A model generated the notes under the pieces. It was given only the letters and a program-made list of their open reading frames with translations, made no database searches and had not been told where the DNA came from. Below are positions 33,640-44,872 of a stretch of 64,000 bases of DNA, one piece after another. Positions within the stretch are counted from its first letter, which is position 1, and the number at the start of each line of letters is the position of its first letter. Source of the stretch: Chrysaora quinquecirrha (lineage: Eukaryota > Cnidaria > Scyphozoa > Semaeostomeae > Pelagiidae); the NCBI GenBank assembly GCA_014526335.1, contig JACTAT010000321.1, positions 473,438 to 537,437 on the forward strand. Direction: 5' to 3'. Made by a program: the position numbers and the translations under genes.

Positions 33640-35392
33640 ATACATTGTTAATCCTTACTGATCCTCACTAATCATACTTAATCCATAGGTAATCCTTACT
33701 GATCCTTAGCTAATCCTTAACAAATCCTTAGATAATCATTACCTGATCCTTGCTGATCATTACTGATCCTTACTGATCCTTAGCTAATCTTTACTGATCC
33801 TTATCTCATCCTTACTGATCCTTAGCTAATTCTTACTGATCCTTAGCTAATCCTTAACTAATCTTAAGCTAATCCTCACTGATCCTCACTAATCATTAGC
33901 TAATCCTTGCTGATCCTTACAGATCCTGAGCTGATCCTTACTGATCCTCACTCATCCTTAACTAATCCTTAGCTAATCCTTACTGATCCTGAATAATCCT
34001 TATTGATCATTACTGATCCTTACTGATCCCCACTAATCATTAGCTAATCCTTACAGATCCTTACTGATCCTAACCTAATCATTACTGATCCTCACTAATC
34101 ATTAGCTAATCCTTACAGATCCTTATTGATCATTACTGATCCTTACTGATCCCCACTAATCATTAGCTAATCCTTACAGATCCTTACTGATCCTAACCTA
34201 ATCATTACTGATCCTCACTTATCATTAGCTAATCCTTACAGATCCTTAGCTAATCCTTACTGATCCCTAGCTGATCCTTGCTGATCCTTACTGAGCCTTA
34301 CTGATCATTACTGATCCTTGCTGATCCTTAGCTGATCCTTACTGATCCTCACTAATCCTTACTGATCCTTACTGACCCTTAGCTAATCCTTACTGATCCT
34401 TAGCTGATCCTTACTGATCCTTAGCTAATCCTTACTGATCCTTACTGATCCTCACTAATCCTTACTGATCCTCACTAATCATTTGCTAATCCTCACTGAT
34501 CCTTAACTAATGATTACCTGATCCTCACTAATCATTACTGATCCTTAACTAATCATTACCTGATCATTACTGATCCTTAAATAATGATTACCTGATCCTC
34601 ACTAATCATTACTGATCCTTAACTAATGATTACCTGATCCCCACTAATCATTACTGATCCTTAACTAATGATTACCTGATCCTCACTAATCATTACTGAT
34701 CCTTAACTAATGATTACCTGATCCTCACTAATCATTACTGATCCTTAACTAATCATCACCTGATCCTTACTGATCCTTAACTAATGATTACCTGATCCTC
34801 ACTAATCATTACTGATCCTTAACTAATCATTACCCGATCCTTACTGATCCTTAACTAATGATTACCTGATCGTCACTAATCATTAGCTAATCCTTACTGA
34901 TCATTACTGATCCTTAGCTAATCCTTACTGATCCTTAGCTGATCCTCACTGATCCTTAACTAATGATTACCTGATCCTTACTGATCATTACTGATCCTTA
35001 CTGATCATTACTGATCCTTAGCTAATCCTTACTGATCCTTAACTAATGATTACCTGATCCTTACTGATCATTACTGATCCTTACTGATCATTACTGATCC
35101 TTGTTGATCCTTAGCTGATCCTTACTGATCCTCACTAATCCTTACTGATCCTTACTGATCCTTAGCTAATCCTTACTGATCCTTGGCTGATCCTTACTGA
35201 TCCTTAGCTAATCCTTACTGATCCTTACTGATCCTTAGCTGATCCTTACTGATCCTCACTAATCCTTACTGATCCTTACTGATCCTTAGCTAATCCTTAC
35301 TGATCCTTAGCTGATCCTTACTGATCGTTAACTAATCATTACTGATCCTTGCTGATCCTTAGCTAATCCTTACTGATCCTTACTGATCCTTA
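33640..35392. repeat. Satellite array of TGATCCTTA-type units
   Basis: About 1.75 kb of 10-11-bp units (CTTACTGATC, CTTAGCTAATC). Higher-order groups of about 42 bp recur, especially 34500-34870 (ACTAATGATTACCTGATCCTC). It lies exactly between the foldback arms. No coding function. Confidence 0.93.
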
Positions 35393-35583
35393 TATAATAG
35401 AAGTTTTGAAAATGATGCTGTTGTGACTGCAGTCATAGCAACCATGCAAAAAGCACAGAAGGAAGATGGTATGGATATGCAAGAGGCCTTAGATTATGCT
35501 ATTGAGAAAAGAAAATATCTCATCATACGTCAAGCAAAGAATGATGAAGAAGAGGAAGCTAGTAATTTGAGGATGCTGCTGTG
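35393..35583 (+). pseudogene. Inverted 3' copy of the zinc-finger gene
   Basis: The plus strand encodes the last 62 residues of the protein at 33028-33480 (RSFENDAVVTAV... to NLRMLL stop). It lacks the finger and the start codon because it is only the arm-duplicated part. Confidence 0.8.
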
Positions 35584-36219
35584 AATGAAGTTCAATATGT
35601 TAGTACTGATTATTCCCATACTATGGAAATAACTAGAAATAGCTATACCTAAAAAATGTTTAGACATTATTGTTCATTAATGTACTGTTAGAAAATAGTG
35701 TCGTTTTCATGTGTTGTCATTCTTTGAAAATAAGGTTGTAAATCAACGGCTACTGTCCATATACGGACAATGAATTGCATAAGCTTAGATAATACTCATA
35801 AACCATGGATTAAACCAAAAGCTATTAGAGATATTGCTATTGCGCATGCGCTATTTAATAAATGTTTATATGACATACATCATTTAAATCTCTATTACTT
35901 CTTTGTTCTACATGCTAGGTCCCAGGCCTCTAGCTGTTACCGTTATTGATATAACTACTGCGCATGCGCAGTTGATGGTTGTTTATATTGTAGATATATA
36001 TTTTGAATCTCCGTTATGGACTTGTTCTATGTACCAATTCCCAAGTCTCAGCTAATAGTCTTATAAAAGTATGCTAATATAAGCTTCAACCAATGAGATA
36101 GTAGGCTATTCCTTTTAGATTGTGGAAGACGATTGGGATCGTGTGTTCGATTTTATAGATTGATCGATCGAACGTGATGTTTAAATTATTAACCAATAAG
36201 ATTGCAGGATTTCTCGTTT

Positions 36220-36448
36220 CTAGAATCTTGTGGAACTTTCTGGAAACTTCTGGAGAATTCTAGTTATTCAGATTGTAGGATTATTATGTTATTTAATAAA
36301 CGATTCGAACGTCGCGTTCGAATTATTATTACGCCATCATAATTAATCAGATTGTAGGATTTCTGGAAAGTTCTCGAAAGTTCTGGAAAGTTCTAACCAA
36401 TCAGATAAGAGGATTCCTAGGGACGTTCTGGAACATTCTGGAAAGTTC
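36220..36448. promoter_or_regulatory. Heat-shock-element arrays, right arm
   Basis: Mirror of the left-arm arrays: 36220-36261, 36361-36393 (seven perfect units, TTCTGGAAAGTTCTCGAAAG...) and 36426-36448. Confidence 0.68.
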
Positions 36449-36544
36449 TAGATTGTTAAATCGGAAACGAGGCTAGCGGTTTCAGACAAGGATTGTAAGA
36501 ACTCTTGAGGTTGGAGAAACTCGTCGCACTATAGCGTGACCTGA

Positions 36545-36666
36545 TGACGTCATTGATAGTATGAGCAGCGTGTGCTAGGACCTGGGACTCTTGAAAACGA
36601 GGTTGGAGAAACCGGCTAAAAACCGTCGTACTATAGCGCGACCTTATGACGTCACTGATGACGTCA
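36545..36666. promoter_or_regulatory. Three CRE palindromes, right arm
   Basis: TGACGTCA at 36545-36552, 36647-36654 and 36659-36666, mirroring the left arm. Confidence 0.6.
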
Positions 36667-36721
36667 CTGACAGCAGGACCACCCTGCCAGCACAGCCACC
36701 GCTATACAACCTACTATTGAG

Positions 36722-37344
36722 GGTTGAGTTTCATTGCATAGACGAAACTCCATATCATCAATAGGTATGTCCATTTCAGTCGACAAGATTGGCGAAAGAC
36801 AAGAAGAAATTGCGCAGCCACTTGCCAGCTACTTGCGATTGCTGAAATGAACTGGAGCGAATCTTAGCGAAGTCAATCGACCGATTCAGTTTTAGTTCAA
36901 TATTTCGGCAACAAAATTTGTGCCAGAATAGGAGCCACAAGCCAGATAATATCTGAATCTGCGAACTTACCCTATAAATCCTATTCAGCCTTTTTCTTAC
37001 GTTTTTTTATTATTATCATTCAGTGCTCGTCTCTGCTATTATTGGAGAACTCATCCCACAAAGCCGCACTTACAAAGTTATACATGTGTCAACGTAACAA
37101 CTTGCGAACTGCGTCTCTCACCTTGAAGCTCTAAAAACGTAATCAAAATTCTTTGCAAAAGTCAATTCAAATAGCTTATCGATTACTGTTATTGTAATCT
37201 TGTATAAATCTCTGTATTATGCCTATTAAGACTGATAAAAAGTGGCACACTTCGTACTTTAGCACGAAAGTGAACGGATTTTTCTGTGTTTCGAACGAAC
37301 CGTAGTATTTGAATTCCCCTCCAATCCACCACCAAGCCTGGTTT
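36722..37344. other. Unique interior of the 30794-39031 element
   Basis: No gene recognised. It is present only on the right side of the foldback insertion, so it is original interior sequence. Confidence 0.4.
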
Positions 37345-38045
37345 CCAAACTAGCAATATCCGTGCCTATGCCTTCGCCTACTCCTATGCCTTCATCTACA
37401 CCTTCGCCTGTGCCTATGCCTTCGGCTACAACAATGCATTCATCTACACATACACCTGTTCCTATGCCTTTGCCTATGCCTTTGCCTTCCTCTACACCTG
37501 TGCCTATGCCTTCGCCTACACCAATGCCTACATCTAGACCTACAACTGTGCCTATGGCTTTGCCTTCGTCTACACCTGTAGCGATTCCTTCGCCTACACC
37601 TATGCCTTCATCTACACCTACACCTGTGCCTATGCCTATGCCTTCGCCTATGCCTTTGCTACATCTACACCTACGCCAGTGCCTGTGCCTATGCCTTCGC
37701 CGATGCCTTTGCTACATCTACACCTACGCCGGTGCCTGTGCCTATGCCTTCGCCGATGCCTACACCAAAACCTATGCCTTAGCCTAGACCTATGCCTTCA
37801 CCTACACATACACCTGCTCCTGTGCCTTCGCATATGCTTTTGCCTTCGTCTACACCTGTGCCTATGCTTTCGCCTACACCAATGCCTAAATCTAGATCTA
37901 CACCTGTGTCTATGCCTATGCCTTCGCCTATGTCTTTGCCTATACCTACACCTGTGCCCTTAACCTACACCTGTGCCTTCATCTACACCTACACTTGTTC
38001 CTATGCCTTCGCCTATGCCTTTGTCTACAACTTATCGACATAGGT
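37345..38045. repeat. CCTATGCCTTCG minisatellite
   Basis: Six-base units (CCTATG, CCTTCG, CCTACA) in 18-bp and longer groups for about 700 bp. Open frames of Pro-Met-Pro-Ser type arise because the unit length is a multiple of three. No start context or splice site supports a protein. Confidence 0.9.
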
Positions 38046-39034
38046 GTCTGCCGTCTTCTCGAACATTTACGGCTACATAATTCAAATTAAAGACTGTGGT
38101 CATAAAAAAGTAATTCGCTCTATCTGGCTCAATCATATTACCATTCTCAGAGAAAGTAAGCAGAAAATGTTTTATCTTTTGCATCTTTTTCAACATTCAT
38201 GATAGTTCGGAGTCCTAGCTGTATCGCAATCGAAATTACGAGCATTCTTCGTAATTTAAGGTTTGAAATGCAAAAATTAGCGTACGTGACCAAGAACATG
38301 ATGCTTTTATCCTAAGAGTAACGCTGAACACATCAAAAGAAAGATTTATGCACGAAAAGATTAAGACTCAAAATATCAGTTTTGCGTTTTGATGACGTCA
38401 CACAAATTTCGAATCGTAATAACTTCTGAGTATTAAGCCAAATCGAATTGGTGCTTTATAATTTTTTGCTCCATTTGAGATTTTCTTTCTGACCATGTCA
38501 TTAAAAACACAAAATTGAAAAGTCAGATTTTCACTGACCGTAACTTTTCTACGTCATCGATGACGTCACAACCATTGATTTGCCAGAATGTTCCCAAGTC
38601 TTAAAGTGACCACCAACCACCAAAGAGTCCAAAACTACTTTAAAATTTCCGGTTACCCAGTGTGCTAGAATGTTGCCAAAAATGCCCTGTCTAAAATGTT
38701 TTGGGGGCTGGGGTCAAGTACCCCAGTCTAAAAATAGCTTTCTGGGGAATTTTTTGAATGGATTTGTTATTCCTTGTATTAAGCATATTAAAATATGTAA
38801 CTGCACTAACTTTCAGCTGCGCATCGCAAATAGTTTCCAAGTTATAGAAGGAAACTCTGTGGGGGCTGGGCCCAAGTACCCCAGTCTAAAAATAGCTTTC
38901 GGGGCCATTTTCTGAGTTGGGTCTGTTTCTCATTTTGTTTGGCGCATCAAACTCTGTACTTGTGCCAAATTTCATGCTTGTATCATAAAATGCACAATTC
39001 ATACCGATTTTGGTGTTTAGCGAACCCACTATGT

Positions 39035-39687
39035 ATACCAGCCATAATTCCGTTCTCTGTTCCGAGATCTGTTATTAACTTTTCTGGGCAACCGCAATAC
39101 TTGTTTACTGTCTCAAGGTAATAAGCCGCAATATTGTGGGGCTGATTATTCGATCTAGTTACAAACAGCCATAAAATTTTGCGGCTCCAGCCATCGATAC
39201 AACCATGGATCGGGAAGCCGTACGGCTTCAGTTTGTCGTACCCATCACAATGCCAAGCTGCGTTGGGACCATTGTTCTGGTACAGCCTTCTTCTCAAACG
39301 ATGTGCTCTCCTGTCCTGAACACCCTGTGGATCTAGTTCTTGAAGTAAATTTGCGACAACGGCACGAGGTACCCTCATACCCCTCATCTGTAGATCATGC
39401 CAAACAGCACGGTATCCAAGATTGGACTGGGGACCATCCAACATTGCAACTACTGATGCTCTCACAACATCCATGTCATAATCTGGCACTCGCCTGTACA
39501 GACCAAGCTGCTTGATTTTCCTCTTTAAAGTGCTTAGACTAATATTACATGCGTGATTCCTTTCAAGAAAAAGGCATATTTCATTGTATGTGAACCCCTT
39601 GAAAAAATATTCCCGTATCACATCATCAGTCCTGCCATCCGAGCTGCCATCACAATCCGTTACATTTCCCGCACATCCTGCAGCCAT
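39035..39687 (-). pseudogene. DDE integrase, N-terminal and central part, copy 1
   Basis: ATG at 39687 (MAAGCAGNVTDC). A helix-turn-helix region (DDVIREYFFKGFTYNE to STLKRKIKQLGLYRR, 39620-39490) is followed by an IS3/IS481-like linker. The catalytic core has the first Asp in WHCDGYDKLK (near 39240) and the second in ITDLGTEN (near 39070). The frame enters the nested element after IMAGIH and the remainder is at 30268-30790. Related to the integrases at 57190-58374 (close) and 54183-55472 (distant). Function: cutting and joining element ends in the nucleus. Confidence 0.88.
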
Positions 39688-39769
39688 TTTCGACACGTCT
39701 GCCCCTATCTCTTCGGCTGACCTTAACCTATCTCCTGTAGTTTCATTTGTTTCATTTAAGAGTTTCTTC

Positions 39770-39930
39770 CGTCGAAGGAAAGTTGTGCCGCGAAAAGGAA
39801 GTTTTGCCGTGAGAAAGAAAGTTTTGCCGTGAGAAAGAAAGTTTTGCCGTGAGAAAGAAAGTTTTGCCGTGAGAAAGAAACTTTTGCTGCGGAAAAGAAA
39901 GTTTTGCCGTGACACTTGTGGGCCACCGTA
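39770..39930 (-). repeat. Right terminal repeat region, copy 1
   Basis: About seven units of GTTTTGCCGTGAGAAAGAAA type, then the TIR GACACTTGTGGGCCACCGTA. Inverse of 27174-27345. Confidence 0.9.
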
Positions 39931-39936
39931 TGAAAC

Positions 39937-41640
39937 ACATCTCACGAAAAGGAACAGCATAAGGACCTTCAGCTTATATTGTTGAAAAATTGAGGAACTC
40001 CAGCCTCATCTCAGAGTTAATGCTTCTTATATAAACGTGTACAAAAAATGTAAAAAACGTGTACATTGTGCAGATACCATGAATTAGGTACTACAATTTA
40101 GAAATCTGAACTTTTTCTAAGTTCAGTAATTAGTTTCGGGGCCCCCTGTGATAGAGCAAGCTGAGCATTATACCTTTGAACATTTGCGCTGTTTGCATTG
40201 AAATGGGCATTACCATCAAATGGTAAACAACATAAGGCTCAGTGAGTGACTCAGTTGTAAGACCATTTGTATTCTCAGACCGGCCTTTTCACGATAAATG
40301 GAATGCATTTATTGTTTGTTAATGTCCGGACCCTTAAGCAGGAAAATTGGGCATTCAATTGCATTGCCTGGTTTGCCTGCGCAATAAACCTTTTTACAGC
40401 AGGTGATTGGCCAGGGAAAATCATATTTCCAGCAAGCAATGCACATATTGTAGGGCGAAAAGTGTCGCAGAGTAAGAAGAAGAGAAAAGCAACCAGAGAG
40501 ATAAAAGAGGGAACTTGGGTGGGTGGGAAAGTTGTGAAATCCTTGATTTTCCATGTCCTCCACTGTTTGTGCTTTCAAAAGGCGTAAACCGAATGATCAG
40601 ACTGAGGTGAGTGCAGCTCTTGACATGCACTTTGGCGCATACTACCCACTGTCAATAAAAACCGGTAAGACCAGTATGACGTTTTCAAGCACACAGGGAG
40701 ACTGTTTGTCCCCTTTATCTTGTGAGACAGAGTCTTAATCTTCCGTCCATGAACCCCCATCTAAACTTTATGTCTAACGGTTCAGCAATCTTCCCTGAAT
40801 GAAATTATGATGAGGAATTCGTAATATTTCTGTGCACATGGGAAGAAGATCTGACTAAGCAACTAAAGAGAGGCCCGTCAGTCATGCTTATGCAGCAAAG
40901 CATGCATCATTGTGACCCTTTGCATCCATTCAAGGCTCATGACTAGGCCCTTGTTTTTGAATTACTAAGTTAGTAGCAACAATGGCCCTGGTCGTACGTA
41001 TTACATCTTGATTATATTTTTCGGAGATCGCTATGTAACTTTTCGTTCAAGGTGAGTTTGCTCAAGTCCGTACGGGCTTCATCAGCAATAATCTTTGAAC
41101 TTCTTAATCCAGTGCGCATCTGTGGCATTTATAACGCACCAGTATAACAGCATTCTTTGTTCATTGTGACAGGGTTCCTGTGTTTTCCTTTAGAAATAAG
41201 ATGCTTCTTAACCCAAAAACACATGAAATTTTTTACTTGCTGCTTAATAATTTTCTTCCCCGACACCCGGGAAAAATTGCATTTCCTTCAATATTATGTT
41301 CCCCCTCCCACCCTTTGGGCTCCCTGGATATAACACTTTTCTATCACGCTTCGTACCACAAGCTGACTGGTCGGATCGATGGTGAGAGGAATTGTTAAGA
41401 GGTAATCTTAATGTTGAGACAATGGTATAACTACTTTTGAGGAAAGTCACCTCGTTTGATTCTGGTTCTTTTTCTTATTTTGGTAACGATGTGCACATGA
41501 CTACAAAGAATAAGATACACGGTAAATAGCATATCTCACAATTATGCTACTTGAAAAATAAAACATGATTTTTGAAAGGACTTTGAGTTTTCAAACAAAT
41601 ATTAAATGATTCAACGGTGGTGAGGGGCAATCTATCGGTA
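39937..41640. other. No recognised gene
   Basis: Overlapping open frames on both strands at 40267-40760 lack family motifs. A GAAGCCCGTACGG phrase near 41070 (minus) resembles a decayed hammerhead core. Otherwise nothing. Confidence 0.4.
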
Positions 41641-41649
41641 ATAATAGTG

Positions 41650-42620
41650 TTGAAAAGAATACAATTTTTAGTTACAATTTAATCCACGAGTCACAAGTTA
41701 CTTCTATTTCACGAGTTAAGCTTTTATTCACGAGTTACGAGTTACATTTTATTCCAAGAGTTATGATGAGTTAGCAATAAAATATTTTATTCAGGGCTTC
41801 ATCAGAGTACTTTACGTGCTTTACAACGTACAGTTTATTCCAAGGATTATGATGAGTTGGTAATAAAATTTTTATTAACACAATCAATATTTTAAATCAA
41901 AAAAATTTTACTAAACTATAAACTATGCAAAATACAACGTTTATAATGTTTGAAAAAAGAAAGTGAAAAACAACAAAAATATTGATCCATTTATTTTTTT
42001 GTGGTTGAGTTCAGGAATCTATCTCGATTACGAAATAAAAGAATCACATGTTTGGCTAAGATTTTCATTAATTTCATATCTTCCTAGCACAGTAATCAAA
42101 CGAATTGATCTTTTTTGGTTAAACATGCTACATTTGGGTATTTTTTCACTGCAGCTGACAAAAGATGCTGCCTTTCAGTTGTATTCATGAGGTATACAAG
42201 TAAGTCTCTGTCAATAAAAGTAACTCATAACACGTAATTCTTGAAATAAATTGTAACTCGTACAACTTGTAACTCATTGCTTGAAATTCAAGTGAAACAA
42301 AAGAAACTTGCAACTCGTAACTCTTGTGGAATAAATTGTAACTCTTGAACAATTTCCTAACACAAGAAAGAGAATAAACTTCTTAGTTGCTTACAGTGAT
42401 TCAATTGAGCCCTCAGGTTGCTTAATGTTAAGGTCAGTTCAAGTAATTTGTACAACTCGTAACTCCTTGATTGAAATTCAAGTGAAACAAAAGAAACTTG
42501 CCACTGGTTACTCGTGGAATAAGTTGTAACTCGTGGAATACAAGTAATTCGCAACTCAATAAATTTTAACTCATGCCCTTGAGTCTCACTCGTAACTCCC
42601 AACTCGTGCATTAGCAAATC
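41650..42620. repeat. Inverted clusters of ACGAGTTAC repeats
   Basis: 41660-41780 carries ACGAGTTACAAGTTAC-type units. 42215-42615 carries the reverse complement (GTAACTCGTGGAATAA) many times. The spacing and inversion resemble subterminal repeats of a non-autonomous DNA transposon of about 1 kb. Exact ends and duplication were not resolved. Confidence 0.5.
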
Positions 42621-43970
42621 TCTAATACACATAAGGCATAAGGTCGGCTGTTCCATTTTGTTTTCAATTCATATGAAAACTAATAAAACACAAAAATAAT
42701 CAATATAACATTTCCTTGTGGCAGAGACGTGAAGAAAAACTGAAACCACTTAAACTTAAACAAGGGTCACCTCGGATACTAATCGGTGCTAAAAATTGGA
42801 CCGTAAATTTTGGCTATTGCTATAAATGGCAATAAATTTTATTGTTTTTCTATAACACCTTTCTATTGTTGAATAGTTTTATCACTGCAAACATAATCAA
42901 GAATTAAAATGCCGGTTCCTTTCATTTGCAGCCAAAAATCACATAAATTGTATGTTACGGATGTATCAAATGTTTCAGTGACTAGGTAGTCTCATGTTTT
43001 CCTCACACCTAAGTGTCTCTGTATAGTATTCATGAAACTGAATATGCAGTTAAAATTAAGGAACTATTAAGGAACTTTAGGAATTACAATCATCTCAAAA
43101 GAAGTCCAAAAGTGAGGAACTTTAAAAACTAGGCCTTGACCTAGGTTCTTTATAAAAAAATCGTGTATAAGGGTCGTGTGGGGTAAAAAGTTTCACCAAG
43201 TTAATTTTTTTTGGTCAAAGCCTTTACGAAATCGGGAACTTTGAATGCTTATCAAACTAGCCATTAGCATCGTTAATGGAGTGCGGCTCCAAGGCATAAT
43301 GCAACCCAAATGCAAGTATTGCAGGTTACTGCCATGAGTATATCGAAACCTAGTCAATAAACAGTGTTTACTCTATTGATTATGATCGAAGTGAATATCA
43401 AGGGTCATGGTGGTGTACTAACTGCAGTTTAAGTTGAATAGTTGTCTTTGTATTGCATAACTAATCTTACAAGCTATACAAAAAGAGTCAGTAAAATGAA
43501 AAACGAATAATCGAATCAGGTATTTGAGAAAATTAAGATTTGAGTGATCACAATGGCCGCATTTTGTTATTTGGTAATTTCATTATTTCATCTGATTATG
43601 TTTGTTGTTAACTTGTCAGAAGTTGGAAGCACACTTCCTTGTTTCGAACAGCTATTAAACAATTTATGATTACAGAAAAATGAAGATTAAATGTTATTCA
43701 GCAACAATTTAACATAAGCACTAAAATTTTATTCTTCCCTTCACCTCATTGTGTCAATCTAATCTGACAGGCCTTTTGTACATGTAGCTTGTGAATTTGA
43801 AAAAGGCTTCTCTGTGGATCGCCAAAAGCAATGAGTACCTACATCTAAAAATATAAATAATGTTCGGATGTTTGACTTTGAATATCTTTATTTTCCTTGC
43901 TGATTGATGTTAAATATCATGTCACTTTTGTCTTGTTTTGAACTCGCAGGTTTGCCTCCACTTTGACGCC
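42621..43970. other. No recognised gene
   Basis: AT-rich sequence. Nothing supported on either strand. Confidence 0.4.
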
Positions 43971-43974
43971 ATTT

Positions 43975-44872
43975 TTTTTTTATTCCAATAAAATTTACAG
44001 TTTACATACAAGGGTTACAAGACGATGCCACAGGGAGCATAGAAATGCATAGCAACCCTGCGGCATAACATTTAACAAAAAGAAACCTAATCAAATTAAA
44101 TTTAAATATTACCAATTACAAATTACAAACAGCAGTTACAAATAACAATATTACAGAAAACAATTACAAACAATTACAGCAACAAATAATTACAAGAAAT
44201 GGAAAAAAAAGACACATTACACATTACACGAGAGAGGAGATTCCGAACAACAACTTATTAAAACCGTTCTGAGGCCTGAATATATTTCAAAGTTGCCTCG
44301 ATAATTGTTGTATTTGAATCTAAAGATAACTTTTCGTGGCCATACAGGATAATTTTTAGTAAATTTTCATTTGAAAGGTTTACTAATCCATGGGGTCGCA
44401 ATATTGCATTCATGCTGTCGAGAAGATCACGTCTATATGTATTATAAGCATGGCAGAGCAGCAAAAAATGTTCCGTATCCTCAATACCATCATTTATCGG
44501 GCACAAAGGATTTAAAGTGTCGTTAAAGTTATGTTTGAATTTGTCAAAATTCAGTTTGCTAAAGTCCAACACGAAGCTGTGTTAAAATTGATAAGCCTTT
44601 TGGGTCATGAATGTTGTAGACCAGTTTTGGAGGTGGACGGATGAGTGCTAATAGTTGTTTCTTGAAAACATTGACTGAGCAGGATTGTTGAATCACAGGG
44701 TCAAGTTTTTCCCATTCCGACAAACAGTTAGGATAGAAACTTGATTTGAATCTCTCTGTTCTCGCACGTATTTGCCCTATTGCAGCTCGTCTGCGGAGAT
44801 TGTAGTCAGATTCCTGAAGCTGAGGTAAAGGATCTCTTGTGTAATCTGGAGTTGGAGTTGTAAAAAATATTG
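43975..44872 (-). pseudogene. LINE remnant: C-terminal zinc-knuckle-like region
   Basis: The minus strand from 44872 reads DPLPQLQESDYNLRRRAA, KSSFYPNCLSEWEKLDP, then after a stop and frameshift near 44575 KFKHNFNDTLNPLCPINDG and EDTEHFLLLCHAYNTYRR (C-x-H-x-C arrangement), ending at 44258. This is the C-terminus found after RT in CR1/RTE-like LINEs. A T-rich tract near 43973 (poly-A in sense) marks the 3' end. The copy is 5'-truncated where it meets the DIRS remnant. Confidence 0.72.

Larger units (their letters stand above)
31896..36715. mobile_element. Foldback element with 1.3-kb arms and 6-bp target duplication
   Basis: Starts AGTAGGTTGTATAGCGGTGG and ends with its complement. Flanks are perfect ATTGAG duplications (31890-31895, 36716-36721). 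Arms 31896-33223 and 35393-36715 are near-identical inverted copies. The 2.2-kb loop holds the 5' part of a zinc-finger gene and a satellite array. The 6-bp duplication equals that of the integrase/HECT elements, so that integrase could mobilise it (inference). The element lies inside the 30794-39031 element. Confidence 0.88.
35393..36715 (-). repeat. Right arm of the foldback element
   Basis: Reverse complement of 31896-33223. Confidence 0.93.
30794..39031. mobile_element. Non-autonomous TIR element nested in the integrase gene
   Basis: Ends TAGTGCAATCGCTTAGGAG and ...GCGAACCCACTA form imperfect inverted termini, followed by a long well-matched inverted stretch (GTGCACTTTATGATACAAGC against its complement near 38990). 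The insertion duplicated TGT (30791-30793, 39032-39034; ATGT is an alternative reading). Arms of roughly 1 kb contain degenerate repeats of about 150 bp built around CTATTTTTAGACTGGGGTA. No transposase gene is present. The same repeat core occurs in the element at 59990-63330. It houses a separate foldback element and a minisatellite. Confidence 0.82.
27174..39930. mobile_element. Integrase/HECT transposon, copy 1 (carries nested insertions)
   Basis: Termini TACGGTGGCC...GGCCACCGTA are flanked by perfect 6-bp duplications TGAAAC (27168-27173 and 39931-39936). Subterminal 20-bp repeats lie at both ends. Two convergent genes: a HECT-like protein on plus (27862-29840) and a DDE integrase on minus (39687 to 30268). 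The integrase is split by an 8.2-kb insertion (30794-39031). Without that insertion the element is about 4.5 kb. It is related to the copies at 47.7 and 56.4 kb by gene content, gene order and terminus type. Both genes carry breaks, so it is inactive. Confidence 0.9.

Noticed and set aside
37362..38043. Long open frames of Pro-Met-Pro-Ser type
   Set aside because: They exist only because the minisatellite unit is a multiple of three bases; adjacent frames are equally open.
40267..40760. Overlapping open frames on both strands
   Set aside because: No family motif, no splice context, and no agreement on strand.
41045..41110. Minus-strand CTGATGAAGCCCGTACGG resembling a hammerhead start
   Set aside because: No GAAA at the right place after stem II and no closing stem; at best a decayed relic.
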